Shown one piece after another: positions 1 to 6,333 of a stretch of DNA of 7,893 nt (the first letter of the stretch is position 1; the number at the start of each line of letters is the position of its first letter). The stretch comes from Nitrososphaerota archaeon (GTDB lineage Archaea > Thermoproteota > Nitrososphaeria > Nitrososphaerales > UBA183). A model generated the notes under the pieces. The model was not told the origin of the DNA and did not search any database. It worked only from the letters and a program-made list of their open reading frames with translations. Position numbers and translations under genes: made by a program. The stretch is taken from contig JAPCJN010000097.1 in assembly GCA_027886925.1 (NCBI GenBank), positions 1 to 7,893 of the forward strand, written 5' to 3'.

Positions 1-180
1 GGTCGTCGAACTGGTCGTGGCACTCGTCGTGCTCGAACTTGTTGACGTGCTCGCACTCGAACTGGTCGTCGAACTGGTCGTGGCACTCGTCGTGCTCGAA
101 CTTGTTGACGTGCTCGCACTCGAACTGGTCGTCGAACTGGTCGTGGCACTCGTCGTGCTCGAACTTGTTGACGTGCTCGC
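1..180 (-). repeat. 63-bp perfect tandem repeat, about 2.9 copies, coding for a Thr/Ser stalk
   Basis: Bases 1-63 and 64-126 are identical, and 127-180 matches the first 54 bases of the unit, after which the sequence diverges. The period is a multiple of three, so copy-number change keeps the minus-strand frame. Each unit encodes 21 residues of only Thr, Ser and Ala. Within the unit there is a shorter pattern alternating Thr and Ser pairs. The array may continue to the left of the window. Confidence 0.95.
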
Positions 181-927
181 AGTCCCCGTCGAAGTGACGG
201 TGGTCGTTGTGGTCGTTGTGGCCGTGACAGTCGTGCTAGAGGTCGAGCCCGGCGAGCCTGTGCACGATATGCTTCCTGGGGGGTACTCCGTTATGAGGTT
301 GATTGCCGTCGAATAAGGAACCGCGGCAAATGACACCTGAGCGTGAGTCGTAGAATTGGTGTAGTAACCGTTGTAGAGCCCTAGTATACACTGAGCTGGA
401 TCGATAGGAGTGGTCGTTGTTATGGTGGTGGTCGTCGTTGTGGTCGTAGTCGTCGGGCTATTGGTTGTCGTTGTCGATGTAGAGGTGTAAGTTGTCGTGC
501 TTGTGCTTGTCTGTGTGGTCGTCGTAGTCGTCTTTGTCGTAGTTGAGCTGTCAGGCTGACCGGTCGTCGACGTGGTCATCGTGCTCGTCGTAATGCGAGT
601 CGAGGTGGTCGTAACTGTCTCCGTGAATGGTGAGGTCTTGAGATCCGTCGTGGTCACCGTGTAGGTGACGGTGTCGGTGGCGTTTCCAGGGCGCGTTGCG
701 TTGTCATTGATAAAAGGCGTCCCGTCCGCCACCCCCGGATTGAGAGTCTGCGTGACATTCTGGGCTTGCGGTGCGTTGAAAAATAGGACGGCCTCCACCG
801 ATACAAGCGCGACCACGACGACGGCCCCAACGGCGAGGAAGTCTTGGTAGGACCCGAGGCCTCTGCGCTTGCGATGGAGACCACGATACCTGTAGACGTC
901 TGAGCTTGGCCGCAAGTAAAAACACAA
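1..927 (-). CDS. Membrane-anchored Thr/Ser-rich surface protein (C-terminal part outside window)
   Basis: I do not recognise a named family. The minus frame whose codons fall on 1-3, 4-6 and so on stays open from the stop at 946-948 to the window edge, giving about 309 visible residues. No ATG is in frame; TTG at 925-927 or 913-915 are the only early starts, and I chose 927. Numbered from there, residues 13-22 are basic (RYRGLHRKRR) and about 30-50 form one hydrophobic segment (FLAVGAVVVVALVSVEAVLFF), so this is a signal anchor or uncleaved signal. Residues 51-92 form a short extracellular segment with NVT and NAT sequons. About 93-174 is a Thr/Ser linker, about 175-228 a small non-repetitive island with two Cys (180 and 222), and 229-309 a second Thr/Ser linker ending in the 21-residue tandem repeat. 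Such linkers usually act as glycosylated stalks, so a cell-surface role is inferred. A distal domain may lie beyond the window. Confidence 0.75.
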   Translation of the reverse strand, partial: MCFYLRPSSDVYRYRGLHRKRRGLGSYQDFLAVGAVVVVALVSVEAVLFFNAPQAQNVTQTLNPGVADGTPFINDNATRPGNATDTVTYTVTTTDLKTSPFTETVTTTSTRITTSTMTTSTTGQPDSSTTTKTTTTTTQTSTSTTTYTSTSTTTTNSPTTTTTTTTTTITTTTPIDPAQCILGLYNGYYTNSTTHAQVSFAAVPYSTAINLITEYPPGSISCTGSPGSTSSTTVTATTTTTTTVTSTGTASTSTSSSTTSATTSSTTSSSASTSTSSSTTSATTSSTTSSSASTSTSSSTTSATTSSTT

Positions 928-943
928 TTCCTTGCTTATCCTT

Positions 944-953
944 GGTTAAGTAG
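944..953 (-). promoter_or_regulatory. Weak candidate TATA element for the Thr/Ser-rich gene
   Basis: On the minus strand the bases read CTACTTAACC, the most AT-rich stretch just upstream of the TTG start candidates. Its centre is about 22 bases before TTG 927 and 34 before TTG 915. Archaeal initiation about 25 bases downstream of box A would give a leaderless or nearly leaderless message. The match to a TATA consensus is poor, so this is only a candidate. Confidence 0.25.
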
Positions 954-1039
954 AGCCTCCAAGACTTCTCTGTATCTTAGAACTAGAAGAAGGCATCCGT
1001 TCCTCTACCAAGAAACGGGTGGTCCCATTGCACAAACTA

Positions 1040-2104
1040 TCAGAAATAGCCCTGGATGAAGGAGGTCGACCCTTTCAGTCGTCTCCCTCGCTCCATCTGT
1101 TCATACTCCGCGACCGGTACATAGACTTCGTTCCAATATCTCATGCAAATCATCTTCTTGTAGCCCTCGACCTTGATCTTCTCGCCAAGGACCGCATTCC
1201 TGAATGTTATGTCTGGCTCGTTTACCCCTGCGACCGCCCGCATCGGGCAGGAGGCAGAGAACCGGGGGTTAATCTCGAAGGCCTTTGGCTCCCCTTCTAC
1301 CATCCTCGACTGGATGTTGACGGCCCCTCTGGCCCCGAGCCTGGTCGCGACTTCTTCGGCAGATTTCCGAACTTTGGGGAAGTCGTCTATCAATGCCCTG
1401 TATGTCTGTCCTCCCTTCAACGTCCTCCGCATTGCAATGGACGACATCACTCGCTTCCCACCCTTTTCAATCGTGACCCCCGCGGTGAACTCCTGCGTTT
1501 CGTCTGGGAGGTTCTCTTGCAGTATCGGCCGCCAGCCTGCCAGTTTGATAGCCGTCATGGCTTCATCTATTTCTCCGCTGCTCTCTGCCCGGTAGAAATG
1601 AACCGACCCGTGGCCTTCCCTAGGTTTCACGACAACAGGGTAACCGTGCTGGCGGACGAAGACTTCCCTGTCTCGGGGAAGGGCGGAATCGGCGCAAGGA
1701 AGGCCGTTTGCCTTCAGGAACTCAAAGGTCCTCCACTTGTCCGTACCGACTGAGATGACCTCAGCAGGGTTAATCAAGACCACGGCGCCGGTGTCTTCCT
1801 CTATCCTTTTCCTCTGAGCAGAGAGGTAGGGTAGCTCTTCTTCCGCACCTACGAATATCGCGTCAATGCGTTCTTCCTTGCACACATTGATTATGGAGTC
1901 GATGTAGTCTGGTGCCAAAGCCGGCGGCACAAGGACGCCCAGGTCGCCCCGATAGAGACCGACGGCCTGAGCGCTCATGTCGGCTGCGACGACCCTATAT
2001 GCGGGGGCGCCCTCATCGGAGCTCGCGAGTCTCAATGACTTGATGATGCCTTGTGCGACTATCGTTCCCGAGGCAGTCACAAGCACTCGTGCCTTTTCCC
2101 TCAT
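1040..2104 (-). CDS. ATP-grasp ligase, carbamoyl-phosphate-synthase-large-subunit-like
   Basis: This 354-residue protein has the ATP-grasp fold order. A Rossmann-like N-terminal part opens with a beta strand and a small-residue loop (RVLVTASGT, residues 6-14). Then come TDKWRTFEFLKANGLP (121-136), the nucleotide-binding strand YPVVVKP with Lys160, QEN (196-198) and QEF (204-206), and a metal-binding end AVNIQSR (261-267) with FEINPRFS (276-283). Glu277 and Asn279 are the expected Mg-ATP ligands. ATP-grasp enzymes join a carboxylate to an amine, thiol or similar nucleophile through an acyl-phosphate; the substrate cannot be read here. The fold most resembles stand-alone CarB-like ATP-grasp proteins, often seen near surface-glycan genes. 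I chose ATG 2102-2104 because the conserved first strand starts just after it. GTG at 2144-2146 would add 14 residues of unconserved look, but has AAAGGA upstream and lies closer to the promoter, so it remains possible. Confidence 0.88.
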   Translation of the reverse strand: MREKARVLVTASGTIVAQGIIKSLRLASSDEGAPAYRVVAADMSAQAVGLYRGDLGVLVPPALAPDYIDSIINVCKEERIDAIFVGAEEELPYLSAQRKRIEEDTGAVVLINPAEVISVGTDKWRTFEFLKANGLPCADSALPRDREVFVRQHGYPVVVKPREGHGSVHFYRAESSGEIDEAMTAIKLAGWRPILQENLPDETQEFTAGVTIEKGGKRVMSSIAMRRTLKGGQTYRALIDDFPKVRKSAEEVATRLGARGAVNIQSRMVEGEPKAFEINPRFSASCPMRAVAGVNEPDITFRNAVLGEKIKVEGYKKMICMRYWNEVYVPVAEYEQMERGRRLKGSTSFIQGYF

Positions 2105-2187
2105 CGTTGGCCCCGACCCCTCACTCCGACATTGACAAGCCGGCACGGAAATCCTTTCGTAACTTGTCTACATACGATGGGTTCATA

Positions 2188-2199
2188 CCTATTTTATAG
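2188..2199. promoter_or_regulatory. Near-symmetrical TATA box between divergent genes
   Basis: The plus strand reads CTATTTTATAG at 2189-2199 and the minus strand CTATAAAATAGG at 2199-2188. CTAT and ATAG flank an A/T core, so both strands look like an archaeal box A. Leftward, initiation about 25 bases on would fall near 2167, ahead of the ATP-grasp starts at 2146 and 2104. Rightward it would fall near 2220, about 10 bases before the TTG at 2230 and too close for a normal ribosome binding site. Either or both uses are possible. Confidence 0.5.
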
Positions 2200-2229
2200 C
2201 GTTCGCATCAAACATGACTACTTAAGAAA

Positions 2230-3444
2230 TTGACAGGAAAGGCCTCCCGAAGACTGTTCGGAGCGACTGGCACGGTCATTCTCCTAGCCTCCATTCTGTC
2301 TCTAAGTTCTGTAGCAGGGTTTGCGTGGGCGGCGCCCAACGTTGGAACCGGCCCGACCATTGTCAACAATCAAGGCAGCTCGCCCACGACGGATTCTGCA
2401 ACCCTGAGCAATTCGAACACGACCTCCTCGGCGGGCGTCATGGTCCCGCTTTACTCGTATCCGGGAAGCGATTGGAACGTCGTCATCAAGGCGAAGTTGG
2501 CCCATCCGACTGTCCCCATGGTCGCGATAATCAACCCCTACAATGGTCCCGGAAGCAGCTACGACCCGAACTACGCGTCGGGCGTGGACAACCTAAGAGC
2601 CGCAGGAGTTGTCGTGCTGGGATATGACCGCACCAGCTATGGAGCCAGGAGCACGGCGGATGGCATCGCCGACATCAACGCCTACAAGAGCTGGTATGCT
2701 GTGAACGGCATATTCTTTGATGAGATGGCGAACGTTCCCGGATACGAGGGATATTACTCAAGCTTGAACAGCTACGCAAAGTCTGTGGGCTTCGCATTCA
2801 CTGTCGGAAATCCGGGGGCTAGCACCGTCTCGAGCTACATTGGGACAGTAGGCCGCATCGTCACCTACGAGAGCGAAGGGGTCCCAGACTCCTCCTCTCT
2901 TGCAGCGTGGACGTTGGGCCTTCCGAGAAACAACTTCGTGATGATGGCCTATGGAGTGTCACATTTGAGCAACTCCTCATTGGCCGCCGCGTCTGACTAC
3001 GTGAGCTATGTCTACGTGACTGACGAAGGCTTGCCGAACCCTTATGGAGGCTTACCTCTTTACTTCTCGAAATTGGTAGCCACTTTGGACGCTTCTTCTT
3101 TGGACTCTCAGCCTCAACTCCCGATATCGTTGGCCGTTGGCTCGGTTCAGACGAGCGGGCTCGCGGCGACGATCCAGGTCTCGTATAAGAACTGCCTCAA
3201 CACGGCTGTGCATGCTGTCGTCTACGCGGTGGCTCGTAACTCAGCAGGGCAAACGACATCCTACGCTGCCATGACGGCCTCCCTCGCAGGAGGACAAACG
3301 GCGACCTCCGCCATCACGTTGGTAGGGCTGCCGTCCGGGGCGTATTCAGTGGAGGTATTTGCTGTCTCGCCGGACGGTGTCGCGGCATCGGGAGTGGCGA
3401 CGTCTCCCGCATGGGTCAGTATGAGCCCTGTTAACCTCCTCTAG
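2230..3444 (+). CDS. Secreted spherulin-4 / GH135-like glycoside hydrolase with C-terminal beta-sandwich
   Basis: The protein has 404 residues. TTG at 2230 is the only start between the upstream in-frame stop (2215-2217) and the signal peptide; residues 6-35 give a basic start, a hydrophobic core and a likely cut after AWA. Residues 36-68 form a Ser/Thr/Asn-rich linker. About 69-290 match the spherulation-specific family 4 pattern: VPLYSYPGSDW (72-82), MVAIINPYNGPG (97-108), GVVVLGYDRTSYG (126-138), GIFFDEMAN (160-168), and VTYE (211-214). The acidic pair Asp164-Glu165 plus Glu214 correspond in order and spacing to the essential Asp166, Glu167 and Glu222 of Aspergillus Sph3, which cleaves galactosaminogalactan. 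A TIM-barrel hydrolase acting on an amino-sugar polymer outside the cell is therefore likely, substrate unproven. About 296-398 looks like an Ig/CARDB-like beta-sandwich. There is no C-terminal anchor, so the protein is probably released or bound through that domain. Confidence 0.85.
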   Translation: MTGKASRRLFGATGTVILLASILSLSSVAGFAWAAPNVGTGPTIVNNQGSSPTTDSATLSNSNTTSSAGVMVPLYSYPGSDWNVVIKAKLAHPTVPMVAIINPYNGPGSSYDPNYASGVDNLRAAGVVVLGYDRTSYGARSTADGIADINAYKSWYAVNGIFFDEMANVPGYEGYYSSLNSYAKSVGFAFTVGNPGASTVSSYIGTVGRIVTYESEGVPDSSSLAAWTLGLPRNNFVMMAYGVSHLSNSSLAAASDYVSYVYVTDEGLPNPYGGLPLYFSKLVATLDASSLDSQPQLPISLAVGSVQTSGLAATIQVSYKNCLNTAVHAVVYAVARNSAGQTTSYAAMTASLAGGQTATSAITLVGLPSGAYSVEVFAVSPDGVAASGVATSPAWVSMSPVNLL

Positions 3445-3512
3445 TCGCCGGAACATTCGAATAGAACATTCCCACTTGTCCTTCATAACGGCCGGAAACT
3501 ATCTGATCTCGT

Positions 3513-4211
3513 TTGAAAGTCGCGATACACCAGCCTCAATACTTTCCATATCCGGGTTTCTTCCACAAACTAAGCCTCGCCGACGCCTTCGTAATAATGG
3601 ACGACACCCAGTATGACAGGCGGTACACAAACAGAAACATCATCGTAGATCCACATGGGCCTGTATGGCTGACGGTCCCGATCAACAAGTCCCAGAAGTT
3701 TTCGCCAAACAGGCTTGTCGAGATTAACAACGGAATCCCATGGAGGGAAGACCACTGGAGAAAAATCCGCCTGTCGTACTCAAACGCAAGGTTCTTCCAC
3801 CTCTATAGAGACCTCGAGTGGGTCTACAACAAGGAATGGCGGAGGCTTTTCGATTTGAACCTCGAAGCGATCAAGAAAACCATGGGTTGGCTGGGCATCA
3901 AGATACCGGTAATCAAGGAATCCGAGTTGCATGTCAAAGGCGAGTCCACCGAGAGGCTTGTGAGAATATGCAGGTCTGTCGGTGCCGACACCTATGTGTC
4001 AGGCGCGGGCGGGAAGGGCTACATTCAAGAGCGGCTGTTCGAAGAAAACAACCTGAAACTCGAGTATCAAGACTACGCGCCGACGCCATACTCGCAGAGG
4101 TTCGTGAGCGCCTTCGTCCCGAACCTCTCTATCCTAGACATGCTCTTCAACGTCGGGCCCGATAGCATAAATCTGCTAAGCGGAATTAGTAATCCTCCGC
4201 TGTCAGCATGA
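3513..4211 (+). CDS. WbqC-family protein
   Basis: The 232-residue protein opens with MKVAIHQPQYFPYPGFFHK, the hallmark of the WbqC family; this fixes the start at TTG 3513-3515. Other family-like blocks are ADAFVIMDDTQYDRR (23-37), VWLTVPI (51-57), and a C-terminal part with LKLEYQDYAPTPYSQRF followed by LSILDMLFNVGP. The length is normal for the family, and it is soluble with no signal peptide. WbqC-like proteins occur in O-antigen and other surface-polysaccharide clusters and are thought to modify sugars, but the reaction is not settled. It lies 68 bases after the secreted glycan hydrolase on the same strand, so co-transcription is possible. No Shine-Dalgarno precedes the TTG, and only a weak TATA-like CTTCATAACG (3481-3490) sits at a suitable distance for a leaderless start of its own. 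Its stop overlaps an ATG at 4208. Confidence 0.88.
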   Translation: MKVAIHQPQYFPYPGFFHKLSLADAFVIMDDTQYDRRYTNRNIIVDPHGPVWLTVPINKSQKFSPNRLVEINNGIPWREDHWRKIRLSYSNARFFHLYRDLEWVYNKEWRRLFDLNLEAIKKTMGWLGIKIPVIKESELHVKGESTERLVRICRSVGADTYVSGAGGKGYIQERLFEENNLKLEYQDYAPTPYSQRFVSAFVPNLSILDMLFNVGPDSINLLSGISNPPLSA

Positions 4212-4363
4212 TCTCAATACGATTGCGATTGGCTGCCGCCTTTCATTTACCCGAGCCTCATCCTCGCAGCCTTCAGTTTGGAAAATCAAGGGCTGGGCGA
4301 ACCAGAAATCCGCGGGAAGCTCAGGTTTTTCTAGTCGCATCCAGGCATCATGACGCGATAAAG

Positions 4364-4528
4364 TTGTCAGGAAAAGGCAAAGCGAGCAAAGTCGTGAAGA
4401 AGACCGAGGACGAGATGTCCAAGGTAGGGAAGAAGTTAGCGAAGGGCGGCAAGGAGATGGAAAATGAGCTCAAAAAAGGCGGCAGCGCGTTGAAGAAGGA
4501 CGCTAAGAAAGTCCGCAGCAAGGTCTAG
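4364..4528 (+). CDS. Small lysine-rich protein, probable
   Basis: I recognise no family. From TTG 4364 the product is 54 residues with 17 Lys, many Glu, Gly and Ala, and no aromatic residue, Cys or His: starting SGKGKASKVVKKTEDE and ending KKDAKKVRSKV. Charged residues recur every three to four positions, broken by GG pairs, which suggests short amphipathic helices; DNA, RNA or membrane-surface binding is possible but not shown. The frame is open back to an ATG at 4208 that overlaps the WbqC stop, but the first 50 residues of that longer version are rich in Arg, His and Pro and look non-coding. Another start is ATG 4415, preceded by GAGGA, giving 37 residues. The following gene is convergent, 61 bases away. 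Confidence 0.5.
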   Translation: MSGKGKASKVVKKTEDEMSKVGKKLAKGGKEMENELKKGGSALKKDAKKVRSKV

Positions 4529-4589
4529 TAGGGTCCCGTACGAAATCTAGATAGCTCAAAGCTAGTCTTGGTGGCGGACCGGTCAAGCG

Positions 4590-5237
4590 TCAGAAGTCTC
4601 TTCCTTTGACTTTTGAGAGCCATTTCCGGGCTACCGCCACATCTCCCTGGGTGAGTTGATGGCCCGCATGCTGCCAGTGGAGAGCCACGTCAGCATTGCC
4701 CTTCTCAAATAGCCGGGCGAGCGCTTCGGGTTGTTCTTTCGGGATCAGCTTGTCTTCTGTCCCTGCCTCGATCAGAACCTTTTTGCCTGTCAGGTCGGGA
4801 ACGGCGAATTCGGTGAAGGGGTCCATCACCCGTATCAGGACCGCTCCTGCGAGAAGACCTGGATGCAATAGCAGGACGCTCGCCGCGATATTAGCCCCGT
4901 TCGAGTACCCTACGGCGACGACGTTCTTCGTATCGAACCTGAAGGCCTTCGATGCCTTGTCTACAAACTCCGCGAGTTCGTGCGTGCGTCTTGCGAGGTC
5001 GTCCATGTCGAAGACTCCTTCTGACAATCGCCGGAAGAACCTAGGCATCCCGTTCTCGAGGACCTTCCCCCTAGGGCTCAGCAGTGCCGCTCCTGGAAGG
5101 AGGGTCTTCCCCAAGCCGACGAGGTCGTCTTCGTCCCCTCCCGTCCCGTGAAGGAGGAGCAAAGTGACCGGGCTGCCGGCGGACGGCACGAATCTGTGGA
5201 CAAAGCCTAGGACGGGCTCATCCCCTTGGGCAGACAT
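4590..5237 (-). CDS. mhqD: MhqD-like alpha/beta hydrolase (carboxylesterase/phospholipase type)
   Basis: The protein has 215 residues from ATG 5235-5237. The frame continues upstream to 5336, but that stretch is Arg/Pro-rich and lies inside the preceding gene, so the internal ATG is preferred. Features in order: LLLLHGTGGDEDDL (26-39, oxyanion region), PRFFRRLSEGVFDMDDL (65-81, typical of the MhqD group), nucleophile elbow VGYSNGA with Ser112, acid Asp162 in GTEDKLIP, and base His193 in AGHQLTQGD. The catalytic triad is thus complete, and the protein is cytoplasmic with no lid domain or signal. In Bacillus the related MhqD belongs to the methylhydroquinone resistance regulon; the natural ester is not known. 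It starts one base after the stop of the dioxygenase gene, so the two are one operon and translation is probably coupled. The family assignment is firm; the exact substrate is inference. Confidence 0.9.
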   Translation of the reverse strand: MSAQGDEPVLGFVHRFVPSAGSPVTLLLLHGTGGDEDDLVGLGKTLLPGAALLSPRGKVLENGMPRFFRRLSEGVFDMDDLARRTHELAEFVDKASKAFRFDTKNVVAVGYSNGANIAASVLLLHPGLLAGAVLIRVMDPFTEFAVPDLTGKKVLIEAGTEDKLIPKEQPEALARLFEKGNADVALHWQHAGHQLTQGDVAVARKWLSKVKGRDF

Positions 5238-5238
5238 T

Positions 5239-6327
5239 CTAATTTCCGCCACCGAGTTTCGCCGGCTGGGGGAGTGCCTCCGGGAGGGCGGGCGTGACTG
5301 GGTATTTCGGCGGCCAATCACCGGGATTGCTTTCATCAGTCCGCTTCAGGAACTCTTCTATCTCCTTCCTCTTAGGCTCGACCCATTGAGGGAGGGACAG
5401 TCGCGTCCCGAGAGACTCCTGGGGCTCATCAGCCGTGTAGCCAGGGTTCTTCGTGGCCACCTCGAGCAGGTTCCCGTCGGGGTCGCGGAAATATAGAGAG
5501 TGGAACCAGAAGCGGTCGATTATCCCGGAGTTCCTCCAACCGACGCCGTTCAGGTGCCTCATGATCTTCAACTGGGCCGCGTCGTCCTCGACCGCCATCG
5601 CGATGTGATGGATGCTGCCCTTTCCAACCTGGCCGTAGGTGGCGTCCGGTGACGTGAGATAGCGCAGAAAGTCCAAACGGTCATCGTTACCGATGCCCAC
5701 GATGCTAGTGCCGGCTTGGTCGGGGTCTGGCAACGTGAGATTTTTCTTGAGGCCCACGAACTTTTCGAAGAACTTCACAGTCAACTCCGGGTCGGTAGTG
5801 ATGGGGCTAGCGTGATTGAACGTCGTCAGCCTCATGTCCTTCGATAATTCCTTCACAGTGGGGAGGTCCTCCACGAGCTCGTTGATGTCAGGGGCCGGCA
5901 GCCTCTCCTCGTTCAACGCCGTCAGCTCGACCAACGCGCCGTCTGGGTCTCTCAGGTAAATGGAGGCGCGCCCGTCTCTCGCAAAGGGACCGGTCACTGA
6001 CACGTCCTGGGACCTTAGCCATGAGATCCAGCTGGGGATCGCGTCAAGCGTGGGCACCGTGTAGGAGAGGTGGTGCGCAGAGCTGAGGCCCACATGTCCA
6101 CGCGGCAACTCTGGCCACTCGAAGAACGTTATGGCGCTGCCGGTCGTCCCTTTCTCGTCTGCGTAGAACAGGTGACGATGGAAGACGTCGTCCTGGTTAA
6201 CGGTAAGCTTGACCCTCCGCAGCCCGAGGACATCCGTGTAAAATCTGCGGTTGACCTCCTGGTTGGCTGTGACGAGGGTGATGTGGTGCAACCCTTGGAT
6301 AAGGCCGTTCAACTCCTCAGTATGCAT
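5239..6327 (-). CDS. mhqO: MhqO/PcpA-like ring-cleaving dioxygenase (two VOC modules)
   Basis: The 362-residue protein has two glyoxalase/VOC modules. Module 1 (about 10-137) shows LHHITLVTAN (13-22), AHHLSYTV (84-91) and DPDGALVELTAL with Glu134. Module 2 (about 165-292) shows FNHAS (170-174), IHHIAMAV (239-246) and DRFWFHSLYFRDPDGNLLEVATKNPGY (from 271), with Glu289. The His of IHHIAMAV and Glu289 fit the Fe(II) ligands of hydroquinone 1,2-dioxygenases such as PcpA and LinE, together with a third His. The tail LSLPQWVEPKRKEIEEFL (310-327) is usual for this group; the Pro-rich last 30 residues are longer than normal. Expected role: oxygen-dependent cleavage of hydroquinone-type rings, or quinone detoxification, in the cytoplasm. 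ATG 6325-6327 starts just before the first module. The mhqD-like gene follows after one base; upstream lie a TATA box, a palindrome and a possible leader ORF. Confidence 0.9.
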   Translation of the reverse strand: MHTEELNGLIQGLHHITLVTANQEVNRRFYTDVLGLRRVKLTVNQDDVFHRHLFYADEKGTTGSAITFFEWPELPRGHVGLSSAHHLSYTVPTLDAIPSWISWLRSQDVSVTGPFARDGRASIYLRDPDGALVELTALNEERLPAPDINELVEDLPTVKELSKDMRLTTFNHASPITTDPELTVKFFEKFVGLKKNLTLPDPDQAGTSIVGIGNDDRLDFLRYLTSPDATYGQVGKGSIHHIAMAVEDDAAQLKIMRHLNGVGWRNSGIIDRFWFHSLYFRDPDGNLLEVATKNPGYTADEPQESLGTRLSLPQWVEPKRKEIEEFLKRTDESNPGDWPPKYPVTPALPEALPQPAKLGGGN

Positions 6328-6333
6328 TTTATC

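Noticed and set aside
17..316. Plus-strand frame encoding a Val/Leu-rich repetitive hydrophobic protein
   Set aside because: It is the complement of the Thr/Ser codons of the minus-strand gene. The minus frame continues far beyond, has a membrane anchor and gives a typical stalk composition, whereas this frame starts inside the repeat and ends without domain features.
1019..1753. Long plus-strand frame of 244 codons antisense to the ATP-grasp gene
   Set aside because: It has no recognisable motif and lies opposite a gene with clear ATP-grasp motifs; GC-biased third positions readily open such shadow frames.
2134..2168. GACAAG and CTTGTC inverted repeat ahead of the ATP-grasp gene
   Set aside because: Six-base arms 23 bases apart are expected by chance, and the spacing fits neither a hairpin nor a compact operator well.
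4324..4331. GGTTTTTC as a terminator of the WbqC gene
   Set aside because: Archaeal terminators are T-rich, but this run has only five T, lies over 110 bases past the stop and has no supporting structure.
4208..4363. Upstream part of the Lys-rich frame starting at the ATG that overlaps the WbqC stop
   Set aside because: The ATGA overlap is attractive for coupling, but the first 50 residues look like translated non-coding sequence and differ sharply in composition from the Lys-rich end.
4552..4564. TAGCT-CAA-AGCTA hairpin between convergent genes as a terminator
   Set aside because: The stem is only five base pairs, AT-rich, with a three-base loop and no following T-run, so it is not distinguishable from chance.
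5238..5336. N-terminal extension of the MhqD-like hydrolase
   Set aside because: The added 33 residues are Arg/Pro/Ser-rich, unlike the family, and would overlap the end of the dioxygenase gene; the internal ATG sits one base after that gene's stop.
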